From Deltaproteobacteria bacterium (GTDB taxonomy: Bacteria > Myxococcota_A > UBA9160 > UBA4427): a stretch of DNA of 41,094 nucleotides. A model generated the notes under the pieces. That model did no database searches. It saw only the letters and a list, made by a program, of their open reading frames with translations, and was not told the origin of the DNA. Shown here one piece after another: positions 28,330-37,191 of the stretch. A program made the position numbers and the translations under genes. The stretch lies in NCBI GenBank assembly GCA_019310385.1, contig JAFDEK010000025.1, positions 1 to 41,094 on the forward strand. The letters are read 5' to 3'. The stretch's first letter is position 1; each line of letters begins with the position of its first letter.

Positions 28330-29538
28330 ATGACACGAGCCGGCATCGGAATCTCGACCGCGCTCGACCCGGAGGCCGCCGGCCGGCGGGCTAGCGAGGA
28401 GGCCCTCGAGGAGGCGGGCCTGGAGCGCGCCGCGGGTGCCCTGCTGCTGGCAACCGCCGCCCACGGAGCCGCTCTCGAGCGGGCGGTGGCGGTCGCCGCG
28501 GAGAGCCTGGGAACCGACGCCGTGGTGGGGGGCGCCGTCGAGGGACTGCTCGCCGGGGGCCGCTTCGTGGAGGGGAACCCCGGGATCGCGCTGCTCGCCC
28601 TCGGAGGGGGCGCCGGGGGCCCATCGGTGGAAGGCCTGCTGCTGCGAGATCTCGTGGGCGCGGAAGAGCAGGCCGGGGAGGAGATCCTCTCGCATGTCGG
28701 CGCAGCGCCCACGGCGGGGGATCTGCTCGTTCTCTTCGCCGACTCCCACGCGCTGCTCGCCCAGCCCTTGCTTGCCTCGGTCGAGGCCGCGTTGGCGCCC
28801 GCTCTCGTGGTGGGGCTGGGCGCCAGCCCGATTCCGGGCGCGGGGCCCCTCGTCTGGGGGCAGGGCGAGGTGGCGGGAGCGGCTCTTGCAGCTCTCTTCG
28901 TGCGGGGTGCCGGGCCCGCCTGGGCGGGCATCGGCCACGCCTGCCGTCCGGTCAGCGGGGAGCTGCGGGTCACGCGCGCCCGGGGCAACTGGGTGCTCGG
29001 TCTCAAGGGCCGCCCGGCCCTCGACGTCTACCTGGAGATCGCGGGAGAATCGGGCGCGAACGAGTGCGCCGCGGATGGGCAAGACATGCTCGCCGCCCTC
29101 GCGATCGAGGGCGGCCCGGGCGGCAACAGGGGCTTTCTCGAGCGTGGCGCCTTCGTGGTGCGCGACATCGTGGGCATCGATCCCGAGCGGCGGGCCTTCT
29201 CGGTTCCCGAGCCCATGGCGAGTGGCCGCGCTCTTGCCTTCATGCGCAGCGAGTCCGAGCGTGCCGGGGCCGATCTGGACGCCATGCTGGCGGCCAGCGC
29301 CCCGGACGACCCGCTCCTGGGGCTCCACTTCGCCTGCCGCAACGGCGCCCCCCGGCCATCCGGCGGGCCGGGAGCAAGAAGCTCCCGCTCTCCGGCCTGG
29401 CTGGCTCAGCGCCTCGCAGGCCTGCCCCTCCTGGGCGGGGCGGGGGCCTACCAGATCGGTCCCGTGGCCGGGCGAGCGGGCTCGAGCAGCTGTCAGCTGA
29501 TGACCCGCTCCGAACTCCTGGTTCTTTTATCTGGCTGA
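28330..29538 (+). CDS. FIST N- and C-domain protein
   Basis: 402 aa. The order matches FIST proteins: an N-terminal domain with DAVVGGAVEGLLAGG and GNPGIALLALGGG, then a C-terminal FIST_C with GPAWAGIGHACRPVSGELRV, NWVLGLKGRPALDVYLE and GLHFACRNG. FIST domains are thought to sense small ligands such as amino acids and often accompany kinases or cyclases; none is adjacent here. No clear ribosome site precedes ATG 28330. The C-terminus runs into an 18-bp tandem repeat. Confidence 0.85.
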   Translation: MTRAGIGISTALDPEAAGRRASEEALEEAGLERAAGALLLATAAHGAALERAVAVAAESLGTDAVVGGAVEGLLAGGRFVEGNPGIALLALGGGAGGPSVEGLLLRDLVGAEEQAGEEILSHVGAAPTAGDLLVLFADSHALLAQPLLASVEAALAPALVVGLGASPIPGAGPLVWGQGEVAGAALAALFVRGAGPAWAGIGHACRPVSGELRVTRARGNWVLGLKGRPALDVYLEIAGESGANECAADGQDMLAALAIEGGPGGNRGFLERGAFVVRDIVGIDPERRAFSVPEPMASGRALAFMRSESERAGADLDAMLAASAPDDPLLGLHFACRNGAPRPSGGPGARSSRSPAWLAQRLAGLPLLGGAGAYQIGPVAGRAGSSSCQLMTRSELLVLLSG

Positions 29539-29622
29539 GGGCTCTTACCCGGCTGAAGGCTCTTGTCCGGCTGAGGGCTCTTGTCCAGCTGAGGGCTCTT
29601 ATCCAGCTGAAGGCTCCTCCCC
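29533..29622. repeat. 18-bp tandem repeat x5 starting at the FIST stop codon
   Basis: GGCTGAGGGCTCTTGTCC-like units sit at 29533, 29551, 29569, 29587 and 29605. The first contains the actual stop TGA (29536-29538). Because the unit is a multiple of three, five TGA codons follow in the same frame. Confidence 0.95.
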
Positions 29623-29692
29623 GGGCCGCAGATAGGGGGGCTTGTCAGCAGGCGGGGTGCTCGGTAGCCTGGGTTCCGAATCTCGGGACAGC

Positions 29693-29709
29693 GTTCCGAT
29701 ATACGGAAC
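29693..29709. promoter_or_regulatory. Probable IclR-family operator
   Basis: GTTCCG-ATATA-CGGAAC is a perfect 6-bp inverted repeat, 33 bp before the iclR-type start codon. A further half-site, GTTCCGA, is at 29673. The size fits operators of IclR regulators, which often autoregulate. Confidence 0.55.
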
Positions 29710-29741
29710 ACGCCATTCCTGGTGATCCAGCGGAGACCGTG

Positions 29742-30575
29742 ATGGGTCAGCCGTCGAGCCTGCGAACATCGAGCAGCGTCGAGAAGGCCGTCGACCTTCT
29801 CTTCTATTTGCACAGCTCCCAGCTGGCGGGCCGCAGCGAGGGGGTGAGCGACATGGGGCGCGCCCTCGGCATCCCCAAGTCGAGCGTCCACCGTCTGCTG
29901 TCCGACCTGAGCCGGCGTGGCCTGGTGGAGCGGGACGGCCGCGGCCGCTATCGGCCGGGCGTCGCGTTGATCACCCTCGGACTCGGGGTGCTGGAGCGCG
30001 AGCCCGTCGTCGAGGCGGCCCGCCCCGTGCTCGAAGAGTCGGCCCGCGACCTGGGCGAGACCTTCTTCCTGGTCGGGGCCCGCGCGGGTCAGCTGCTGGT
30101 GCTCGACAAGGTGGAGGGAACCGGCTTCCTGCGCGCCGCGCCCCGGGTCGGCTCCCGGGTTCCGGTTCACGCGACCGCGGTGGGCAAGCTCTATCTCGCC
30201 TTTGGACCGGGCCTGCTCGAAGCGCCTGGCGAGGCAGCGGAGCGCTTCACGCCGAGCACCCTCTGCGAGCCCGGTGCGCTACGCGCTGCGGTGACGGGCG
30301 TCGAGGAGCAGGGCTGGGCGGCGAGCTGCGACGAGTGGATCCAGGGCCTGTCGGTGCTGGCGGCCCCCGTGCGCGCCGGGCAGCGCCTGCTGTGTGCGGT
30401 TGCGCTCGCGGCGGCGTCGCCACGTCTGGAAGAGCTCGGCGGGGACGCGCTCGCGGCTCGGGTCGTAGCGGCCGCCGCGAGCATCGAAGCGCGCCTGGGC
30501 GCGGGGGGCGACACGCCGGGCTTCGGCGGGCCCTTCGCCTCTGCGTGGATGGGTGAAGGAGGCCCGAGCCGATGA
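29742..30575 (+). CDS. IclR-family transcriptional regulator
   Basis: 277 aa from ATG 29742, with CGGAG 6 nt upstream. The N-terminal winged helix (about 12-75: SSVEKAVDLLFYL, DMGRALGIPKSSVHRLLSDL, RGLVERDG) is followed by the IclR effector domain (VPVHATAVGKLYLAF, GVEEQGWAASCDEWIQGLSVLAAPV). Its stop overlaps the ilvE start (ATGA), so the two are co-translated. Control of the aminotransferase gene, and of itself through the palindrome at 29693, is inferred. The effector is unknown. Confidence 0.93.
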   Translation: MGQPSSLRTSSSVEKAVDLLFYLHSSQLAGRSEGVSDMGRALGIPKSSVHRLLSDLSRRGLVERDGRGRYRPGVALITLGLGVLEREPVVEAARPVLEESARDLGETFFLVGARAGQLLVLDKVEGTGFLRAAPRVGSRVPVHATAVGKLYLAFGPGLLEAPGEAAERFTPSTLCEPGALRAAVTGVEEQGWAASCDEWIQGLSVLAAPVRAGQRLLCAVALAAASPRLEELGGDALAARVVAAAASIEARLGAGGDTPGFGGPFASAWMGEGGPSR

Positions 30576-31438
30576 AGGTCTGGATCGACGGAGCGATCGT
30601 GGAGGGCTCGCAGGCGCGCATCTCGGTGCTCGACCACGGGCTCCTCTACGGAGACGGCGTTTTCGAAGGCATGCGGGTCTATGGGGGCAAGCTCTTCCGC
30701 CTGGCCGATCACCTGCGACGCTTCGCGTGCGGGGCGCGGGCCATCGGCCTGGAGCTGCCCGGTAGCCTCGAGTGGGTCGAGAAGATCGTGTTGGAGACCG
30801 CTCGGGCGCTGGGCGAAGACGAGGCCTACCTGCGGCTGCTCGTCACCCGGGGCCAGGGAGCCCTCGGCGTCGACCCGACCAGCTGCGAGCACCCCCAGCT
30901 CGTCTGTATCGCTTCGAAGATCACGCTCTTCCCGCCCGAGAAGCTGCAGCGGGGCATCGACATGGTGACCGCGAGCATGCGCCGCCCCGCCGCCGACGCC
31001 CTCGACCCGCGAATCAAGAGCCTCAACTACCTCAACAACGTCCTGGCCAAGCGCGAGGCCCGGCTGCGGGACGCCGACGAGGCGTTGCTCCTCAACGCGG
31101 CGGGGATGGTTGCCGAGGCCAGCGTCGCCAATGTCTTCACGGTGCGCGAGGGCGCGCTCTTCACTCCGCCCCCCAGCGACGGCGCCCTCGCGGGCATCAC
31201 CCGCGCGAGCATCCTCGAGATCGCCGCCGCCGAGGGGATCGCGACGCACGAGCGCACCCTCGGCCGCTTCGATCTGCTCGATGCCGACGAGGTCTTTCTC
31301 ACGGGCACGGGCGCCCGGGTGGTGCCGGTTGCCACCCTGGACGGCGCGCCCATCGGAGAGCCCGGCTCGCACCCGCTGACGGATCGGCTGAGCGCCGCCT
31401 TCACGCCCTTCGCATTGGAACGCGGCACGCCCTTCTGA
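30572..31438 (+). CDS. ilvE: Class IV aminotransferase, branched-chain type (IlvE-like)
   Basis: 288 aa, a PLP enzyme of fold type IV. It opens with WIDGAIVEGSQARISVLDHGLLYGDGVFEGMR in outline. The Schiff-base lysine is K149 (DPRIKSLNYLNNVLAK), followed by EASVANVFTV and the C-terminal VFLTGTGARVVPV. This matches short IlvE enzymes, which transfer amino groups to branched-chain 2-oxoacids. D-amino-acid aminotransferase and aminodeoxychorismate lyase share the fold, but the KSLNYLNN block favours IlvE. It is coupled to the upstream IclR gene by a 4-bp overlap. Confidence 0.9.
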   Translation: MKVWIDGAIVEGSQARISVLDHGLLYGDGVFEGMRVYGGKLFRLADHLRRFACGARAIGLELPGSLEWVEKIVLETARALGEDEAYLRLLVTRGQGALGVDPTSCEHPQLVCIASKITLFPPEKLQRGIDMVTASMRRPAADALDPRIKSLNYLNNVLAKREARLRDADEALLLNAAGMVAEASVANVFTVREGALFTPPPSDGALAGITRASILEIAAAEGIATHERTLGRFDLLDADEVFLTGTGARVVPVATLDGAPIGEPGSHPLTDRLSAAFTPFALERGTPF

Positions 31439-31511
31439 AGAGCCCGCGCTATCCTACGGCCGCCGCCGATCCAGCAGAGATCCCAGGAACAGAAATTTCA
31501 GGAGAAGTGCC

Positions 31512-33224
31512 GTGCGCTGGTCGAAGTCCTTTCTGCCCACCCATCGCGACGACCCCGCCGACGCCGAGGCGGTGAGCCACAAGCTCCTGGTGCGCGCGGG
31601 CTTCGTGCGCCAGATCATGAGTGGCATCTACACCCTGCTGCCCCTCGGCTATCGCGTGGTGCACAAGGTCACCCAGATCGTGCGCCACGAGATGAACGAG
31701 ATCGGGGCCCAGGAATTTCGGCTCCCCAGCTTGCATCCCGCGGAGCTGTGGCAGCGCTCCGGGCGCTGGGACGCGATGGGGCTCGAGATGTTCCGCTTCC
31801 AGGATCGCCGAGGCTCGGATGTGGGCCTCGGCATGACGGCCGAGGAGGTCTTCGCCCACCACGCCGCGGAGCTGCGCTCCTACAAGCAGCTTCCGCAGAT
31901 CTGGTACCAGATCCACACCAAGTACCGCGACGAGGCCCGGCCCAAGAGCGGTGTCCTGCGGACTCGCGAGTTCACCATGAAGGACTCCTACTCCCTCGAC
32001 GTCGACCGCGCAGGGCTCGACCGGGCCTTCGACCAGCACTTCGACGCCTACCGCAGGATCTTCAAGCGCCTGGGCCTCGACACGATCGCGGTCGAGGCCA
32101 GCTCGGGCTCCATGGGGGGCAGCGAGTCGGTGGAGTTCATGGTGCGCAGCGACGCGGGCGAGGATTGGATCGCCTGCTGCGAGGCCTGTGGCTACGCGGC
32201 CAATACCGAGAAGGCGACGAGCGTCCTGCCACCGGCCGAAGACGAAGCGGGCCCCGACGCGCCGGAAAAGTTCGCGACGCCAGGCGTGCGCACCATCGAC
32301 GATCTGGTCGACTTCGAGGGCGGCGCGCCGGCGGAGCGGCAGATCAAGACTCTCGTCTACATGGTGGACGGCAAGGCGGTGCTCCTGCTCGTGCGCGGCT
32401 GCGACACCCTCGTGGAGCAGAAGGTCACCGACTCCATCGAGGGTGAGGAGATCCGGCCCGCCCGTCCCGAGGAGATCCGGGAGGCTCTCGGTGCGCTGCC
32501 GGGCAGCCTCGGCGGCGTCGGGGTGACGGATCACTTCATCGTTGCCGACGAATCGCTCCGGGGGCGCCGGAACATGACTACCGGCGCCAACGAGGACGAC
32601 TTCCATCTGCGCGGAGTCGACGTCGAGCGGGATATCGACGTGAAGGGCTGGCTCGATCTGCGCGAGGTCGGCGATGGCGAAGGCTGCCCCATGTGCGCCA
32701 AGCCCCTCGCTGTGCAGAAGACCATCGAGGTGGGCCACATCTTCAAGCTGGGCACCAAGTACAGCGAGGCCATGGGGGCCAGCGTCCTCGACTCCAACGG
32801 CAAGGCCTGCCCGGTCATCATGGGCTCCTACGGCATCGGGATCGAGCGCAACATGGCGGCGGTCGTCGAGGGAAGCTACGACGAGGCGGGGATCATCTGG
32901 CCCGTCAACATCGCGCCCCACGAGGTGGTCATCACCGTAGTCAAGCCGAAGCAGGTCGAGTGCATGGAGGTCGCCGAGCGCATCTACGACGCGCTGCGGG
33001 GGGACGGGATCGACGTCATTCTCGACGACCGCGACGAGCGCCCCGGCGTGAAGTTCAAGGACGCGGACCTCATCGGCTTCCCCTATCGCGTCACCGTGGG
33101 GCCGAAGGGGATCGCGGACGGTGTGGTGGAGCTACGGCGCCGGGCCGACGGCACGGCCCGGGACCTCGCCATGGACCACGCGGCGGAGACCGTCGTCGAG
33201 GCCGTGATGGACGAGCGGAGCTGA
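31512..33224 (+). CDS. proS: Prolyl-tRNA synthetase, bacterial type
   Basis: 570 aa from GTG 31512 (AGGAG upstream). The class II catalytic core has motif 1 (VRQIMSGIYTLLPLGYRVVHKV), motif 2 (YRDEARPKSGVLRTREFTMKDSYS) and motif 3 (GSYGIGIERNMAA). The editing (INS) domain between motifs 2 and 3 is present (KTLVYMVDGKAVLLLVRG), which marks the bacterial form able to clear Ala-tRNAPro. An anticodon-binding domain forms the C-terminus. Two CxxC pairs (CCEAC, CPMC) flank the insertion and may bind zinc. It is followed 3 bp later by an exonuclease gene. Confidence 0.97.
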   Translation: MRWSKSFLPTHRDDPADAEAVSHKLLVRAGFVRQIMSGIYTLLPLGYRVVHKVTQIVRHEMNEIGAQEFRLPSLHPAELWQRSGRWDAMGLEMFRFQDRRGSDVGLGMTAEEVFAHHAAELRSYKQLPQIWYQIHTKYRDEARPKSGVLRTREFTMKDSYSLDVDRAGLDRAFDQHFDAYRRIFKRLGLDTIAVEASSGSMGGSESVEFMVRSDAGEDWIACCEACGYAANTEKATSVLPPAEDEAGPDAPEKFATPGVRTIDDLVDFEGGAPAERQIKTLVYMVDGKAVLLLVRGCDTLVEQKVTDSIEGEEIRPARPEEIREALGALPGSLGGVGVTDHFIVADESLRGRRNMTTGANEDDFHLRGVDVERDIDVKGWLDLREVGDGEGCPMCAKPLAVQKTIEVGHIFKLGTKYSEAMGASVLDSNGKACPVIMGSYGIGIERNMAAVVEGSYDEAGIIWPVNIAPHEVVITVVKPKQVECMEVAERIYDALRGDGIDVILDDRDERPGVKFKDADLIGFPYRVTVGPKGIADGVVELRRRADGTARDLAMDHAAETVVEAVMDERS

Positions 33225-33227
33225 GCC

Positions 33228-34118
33228 GTGGCTCGCCGCCGCCCGGTGGTCCACATCCTCGACGGCCACGTCTACATCTTTCGCGCCTACTACTCCATGC
33301 CCCACATGGAGGCCGCGGACGGCACGCCCACCGCCGCCGCCTACGGGTTTGCGAACACCCTCGTCAAGCTCGTCGCGGATCCCGGGCTCAGCCATGCCGC
33401 GGTGTGCTTCGACTACGCGATGGAGAGCTTTCGCAACGAGATCGAGCCCGAGTACAAGGCGAACCGCGGTGAGACCCCGGACGACCTCGAGCCCCAGTTC
33501 GAGCTCTGCTTCGAGGTGGCGAGCGCCCTCGGGCTGCCCGTCTTCGCAAAGCCCGAGTACGAGGCCGACGACCTCATCGCCACCTTGACCGAGGACCTCG
33601 TCAAAGGGGGCGCCGACGTCGTGATCGTGACGAGCGACAAGGATCTTTCCCAGCTCGTGCGCGAGGACGGCCGGGTGCTCCTCCACGACCTCGCCAAGGA
33701 GAGGACTCTCGACGCCGACGGCGTGCGGGAGAAGTTCGGCGTGAGCCCGGAGCAGATCCCGGACTACCTGGGTCTGGTGGGCGACGCGGTGGACAACCTG
33801 CCCGGCGTGCCCGGGGTGGGGCCCAAGTCGGCGGGCGCGCTGCTCTCGGCCTTCGGGACCATCGAAGAGATTCCCGGCGATCACGCAGCGTGGGGAGACG
33901 TGAAGGTGCGGGGGGCGAAGGGCCTGGCGGAGAAGATCGCCCGCCACCGCGACCGGGCGCTGCGCACCAAGGAGCTCGCCACCGTGGTCCGCGAGGTACC
34001 CGGCGTCCAGGGGAAGCTCGACGAGCTCGCCCTCGCGGGCGCCGACCGCGAGCAGGTCGAGAGGCTCTTCGACCGCCTGGGCTGGGGGCGCATCCGGGAT
34101 CGGGTCTCGTACAGCTGA
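33228..34118 (+). CDS. 5'-3' exonuclease/flap-endonuclease-like protein (PolA N-terminal type)
   Basis: 296 aa from GTG 33228, 3 bp after proS. The PIN-like nuclease domain has HILDGHVYIFRAYYSMP, CFDYAMESFRNEIEPEYKANR, YEADDLIATL and VTSDKDLSQLV (acidic metal ligands). An H3TH DNA-binding motif follows (YLGLVGDAVDNLPGVPGVGPKSAGALL). This equals the N-terminal third of DNA polymerase I without polymerase domains, like ExoIX/Xni or a free-standing RNA-primer exonuclease. A role in flap or primer removal is inferred. Confidence 0.93.
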   Translation: MARRRPVVHILDGHVYIFRAYYSMPHMEAADGTPTAAAYGFANTLVKLVADPGLSHAAVCFDYAMESFRNEIEPEYKANRGETPDDLEPQFELCFEVASALGLPVFAKPEYEADDLIATLTEDLVKGGADVVIVTSDKDLSQLVREDGRVLLHDLAKERTLDADGVREKFGVSPEQIPDYLGLVGDAVDNLPGVPGVGPKSAGALLSAFGTIEEIPGDHAAWGDVKVRGAKGLAEKIARHRDRALRTKELATVVREVPGVQGKLDELALAGADREQVERLFDRLGWGRIRDRVSYS

Positions 34119-34156
34119 TATGGAGCCGCCGCCGTGCCCGGGTATCCTTGCCCGCC

Positions 34157-35461
34157 ATGGCATCGCGTGCGACGAGGGTCTGGCTGGCGATCGCTCTGCT
34201 CTTTGCGGGTGGCTGCCTTGCAGGTGGGTGCCGCGATGCTCGAGACGAGGTCGCGGTGGTGACCTTTCCCGGCAGCGCGGTCGGCGCCGAGGCGGAGGTC
34301 CTCGCCGCGCAGCTCCAGAGCTTCATGCAGGCGAACCCCGACATCCGCGTCGTGCAGCGCGTGACGCCCGACGCCGCGGACCAGCGCCATCAGCTCTACG
34401 TGCAGTGGCTGAACGCCTGGGCGCCGGATCCCGACATCCTCCAGCTCGACGTGATCTGGGCGCCCGAGTTCGCGGCTGCGGGCTGGCTGCTTCCCCTGGA
34501 TGGACGCCTGGGCGACGACGCAGACTTCTTTCCCGCCACCATGGAGGCCAACACCTGGCAGGGTCAGCTCTACGCCGTGCCGTGGTTCCTCGACGTGGGG
34601 ATGCTCTACTGGCGCACGGACCTGCTCGATGCCGCGCCGGCCACGCTCTCGGAGCTGAAGGCAGCCGCCGCCGAAGCTCGGGCCTCCGGTCAGGTGAGCT
34701 ACGGCTGGGTGTGGCAGGGCGCGCGCTACGAGGGCCTCGTTACGGTCTTCCTCGAGCTGCTCGCCTCTCATGGAGGCTCGATGCTCGATCGCAACGGCGA
34801 CGTCGCGGTCGACTCGCCGGCCGGCGTGCGCGCCCTGACGGATCTGTGTGACGCCGTCGAGCAGGGCCTCTCACCCCGCGAATCGTTGACCTGGCACGAA
34901 GAGGAGACCCGCTTCGCGTTCCAGATGGGGCGCGCGCTCTTCATGCGCAACTGGCCCTACGCCTATGCGCTGATGGAGCGCGGAGACGATTCGCGGGTCG
35001 CGGGCCGCTTCGACGTGGCGCCCATGCCCGCCGGCGAGCAGGGGCGCTCGGCCGCGACCCTGGGCGGCGCCCAGCTTGCCATCAATGCCCGCAGCGATGT
35101 ACCCGAGGAGGCCTGGCGCCTGATCGAGTTTCTCACCCACCCGGATCGCATGATCGAGCGCGCCAGGGCGGCGGGAAACCTGCCGCCGCGTCCCTCGCTC
35201 TACGAGCGCGATGAGCTGCGCGCCGCGCTCCCCATGCCCGCCGAGTCCATTCAGCGCGTCGTCGAGCACGCGGTGGCGCGTCCCGCGACCCCCGTCTACA
35301 CGCAGCTCTCCCTGATCCTGCAGCTGAGTCTGCACCGGGCGCTGAGCGGGCAGCAGGAGCCCGAGGCCGCACTCTCCGATGCGGCCCGGAAAATGCGCCG
35401 CGCCCTGGCGCGCTTCGGACTGCCGGGGTCAGAGCCTGCCGCACCCGAGTCGGCGCTATGA
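34157..35461 (+). CDS. Sugar ABC transporter substrate-binding lipoprotein
   Basis: 434 aa from ATG 34157. The signal segment ends in a lipobox-like GGCLAGGC. The mature protein shows the family-1 solute-binding fold: FMQANPDIRVVQRV, YVQWLNAWAPDPDILQLDVIWAPEFAAAG, YAVPWFLDVGMLYWRTDLL, and GGAQLAINARS. This resembles trehalose/maltose binders (LpqY, ThuE, MalE-like). The stop overlaps the first permease start (ATGA). It is the first gene of a four-gene importer. Confidence 0.94.
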   Translation: MASRATRVWLAIALLFAGGCLAGGCRDARDEVAVVTFPGSAVGAEAEVLAAQLQSFMQANPDIRVVQRVTPDAADQRHQLYVQWLNAWAPDPDILQLDVIWAPEFAAAGWLLPLDGRLGDDADFFPATMEANTWQGQLYAVPWFLDVGMLYWRTDLLDAAPATLSELKAAAAEARASGQVSYGWVWQGARYEGLVTVFLELLASHGGSMLDRNGDVAVDSPAGVRALTDLCDAVEQGLSPRESLTWHEEETRFAFQMGRALFMRNWPYAYALMERGDDSRVAGRFDVAPMPAGEQGRSAATLGGAQLAINARSDVPEEAWRLIEFLTHPDRMIERARAAGNLPPRPSLYERDELRAALPMPAESIQRVVEHAVARPATPVYTQLSLILQLSLHRALSGQQEPEAALSDAARKMRRALARFGLPGSEPAAPESAL

Positions 35462-36339
35462 CGCGTGATACCCGCTTCGCCTGGCTCTTGTGTGCCCCGG
35501 CGCTCCTCGTGATTCTCGCCTTCGCGTTTCTCCCCCTTGCGTGGACGATCTGGGATTCCCTGCACCTCCACGATCTCCGGATGCCCTGGCGCGGACGTCC
35601 CTTCGTGGGCTTCGCGAACTACGCCGAGGCGCTCGCGGTGCCGCGTTTCTGGCAGGCCCTCGCCCACACGGCCTTCTTTGCGGTGGTGAGCGTCGCCCTC
35701 GAGTTGCTGCTGGGGCTGCTACTCGCCCTCGGCCTCCACCAGCTGCGCTTCGGGCGCGGTCCCGCGCGCACCGCGGCCCTGCTCCCCTGGGCGATTCCCA
35801 CGGTGGTCTCCGCGCTGCTCTGGCGTTTCCTCTTCGATGGCTCGGCGAGCCCCGCGAACGCGACCCTGGCCGGCTTCGGGGTGGAGCCGCGCGCGTGGTT
35901 CAGCGACGCGATGCTGGCCTGGGTGCCCATCATCCTGGCCGACGTGTGGAAGACCACGCCCTTCGTCGCCCTGCTGCTCCTGGCAGGCTTGCAGAACATC
36001 GACGATGCGCTCGAGGAGGCGGCGCGGGTGGACGGCGCTGGCGCCTGGCGACGCTTCGTCCACGTCACCTTGCCGTGTCTGCGTCCGGCCCTGCTGGTCG
36101 CCCTGGTCTTCAGGCTCCTCGACGCCTTCCGGGTCTTCGACCTCATCTACGTGCTCACCACCGGAGGCCCGGGGAGCGCGACCGAGCCCATCGCGTTGCT
36201 CGCCTTCCAGACCTTGTTCGAGGAGCTGCGCTTCGGCTACGGGGCCGCGCTCTCCATACTGCTCTTCGCCGTCACCTCGCTGCTCGCCTTCGTGTACATC
36301 CGCTTGGTCGGCTCGGACCTGCTGCGGGAGGAGCGCTGA
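35458..36339 (+). CDS. Sugar ABC transporter permease, MalF/SugA type
   Basis: 293 aa with six predicted helices. The EAA loop that docks the ATPase is EEAARVDGAGAWRRFVHVTLP. FVGFANYAEAL after the first helix and LTTGGPGSATEPI before the last are typical of the MalF-like partner. Translationally coupled to the binding protein; one base separates its stop from the second permease. Confidence 0.94.
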   Translation: MTRDTRFAWLLCAPALLVILAFAFLPLAWTIWDSLHLHDLRMPWRGRPFVGFANYAEALAVPRFWQALAHTAFFAVVSVALELLLGLLLALGLHQLRFGRGPARTAALLPWAIPTVVSALLWRFLFDGSASPANATLAGFGVEPRAWFSDAMLAWVPIILADVWKTTPFVALLLLAGLQNIDDALEEAARVDGAGAWRRFVHVTLPCLRPALLVALVFRLLDAFRVFDLIYVLTTGGPGSATEPIALLAFQTLFEELRFGYGAALSILLFAVTSLLAFVYIRLVGSDLLREER

Positions 36340-36340
36340 C

Positions 36341-37189
36341 ATGAGCCGCGGCGCGGCGGGACTGCTGCTGCTGGTCGGGCTCGCGGGAATCCTGCTGCCC
36401 TTCGCCTGGATGCTCGCGGTCTCCTTCCTGCCCGAGAGCGCTCTCTTCGCGCCCGGCGTTGCGCCTCTGGGCGGCGCGGCGAGCGAGGGAGCCGGCTTCA
36501 CCCTCCAGCACTTCACCCTGGAGCACTACCGGGCGCTCTTCAGCGAGCGCAACTTCTGGTTGCCCATCCGCAATTCCTTCGTGGTGGCGGGCGCCACGAC
36601 GCTGTGCTCCCTGGTGCTCGGCGCCACCTGCGCCTACGCGTTGGCGCGCATGCACTTTCGCGGCAAGGGCTTCTTGCTCGGCTTCATCCTCGCCATCGCG
36701 ATGTTTCCCCAGATGTCCATTGTCTCGCCCCTCTTCCTGATGCTGCGGTGGCTCGGGCTCATCGACACCTATTCGGGCCTCGTGCTCCCTTACGTGACCT
36801 TCGCGATGCCGCTGGCGATCTGGCTGCTCGTCGGCTTCTTCCGGCAGCTTCCGCCGGACCTCGAGGAGGCCGCGCGGGTCGACGGTGCTGGCCGGCTGCG
36901 AACCCTCGTCGAAGTCATCCTCCCCATCACGGCGCCCGCCGTGGCGACGACCGCCATCCTGACCTTCGTGTACTGCTGGAACGAGTTCCTCTTCGCGCTC
37001 TACTTCACCCTCGGCCCGGAGCGGCAGACCGTTCCGGTGGCGATCGCGCTCTTTCGCGGCCAGTATCAGGTGCCGTGGGGGCAGGTGCTGGCGGCGGCCA
37101 GCGTCTCGGTGGCGCCCGTGGCGGCCTTCGTGCTCGTCTTCCAGCGCCGCATCGTCCAGGGACTCACCTCGGGAGCGGTAAAGGGTTAG
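36341..37189 (+). CDS. Sugar ABC transporter permease, MalG/SugB type
   Basis: 282 aa from ATG 36341, with GGGAGGAG about 7 nt upstream inside the preceding gene. Six helices. The EAA loop is EEAARVDGAGRLRTLVEVILP. NSFVVAGATTLCSLVLGATCAYALARM and WNEFLFALYFT are characteristic of the MalG side. Two bases separate it from the ATPase gene. Confidence 0.94.
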   Translation: MSRGAAGLLLLVGLAGILLPFAWMLAVSFLPESALFAPGVAPLGGAASEGAGFTLQHFTLEHYRALFSERNFWLPIRNSFVVAGATTLCSLVLGATCAYALARMHFRGKGFLLGFILAIAMFPQMSIVSPLFLMLRWLGLIDTYSGLVLPYVTFAMPLAIWLLVGFFRQLPPDLEEAARVDGAGRLRTLVEVILPITAPAVATTAILTFVYCWNEFLFALYFTLGPERQTVPVAIALFRGQYQVPWGQVLAAASVSVAPVAAFVLVFQRRIVQGLTSGAVKG

Positions 37190-37191
37190 CG

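Noticed and set aside
29533..29622. CRISPR array
   Set aside because: Units are contiguous with no unique spacers. The same holds for the other tandem arrays in the window.
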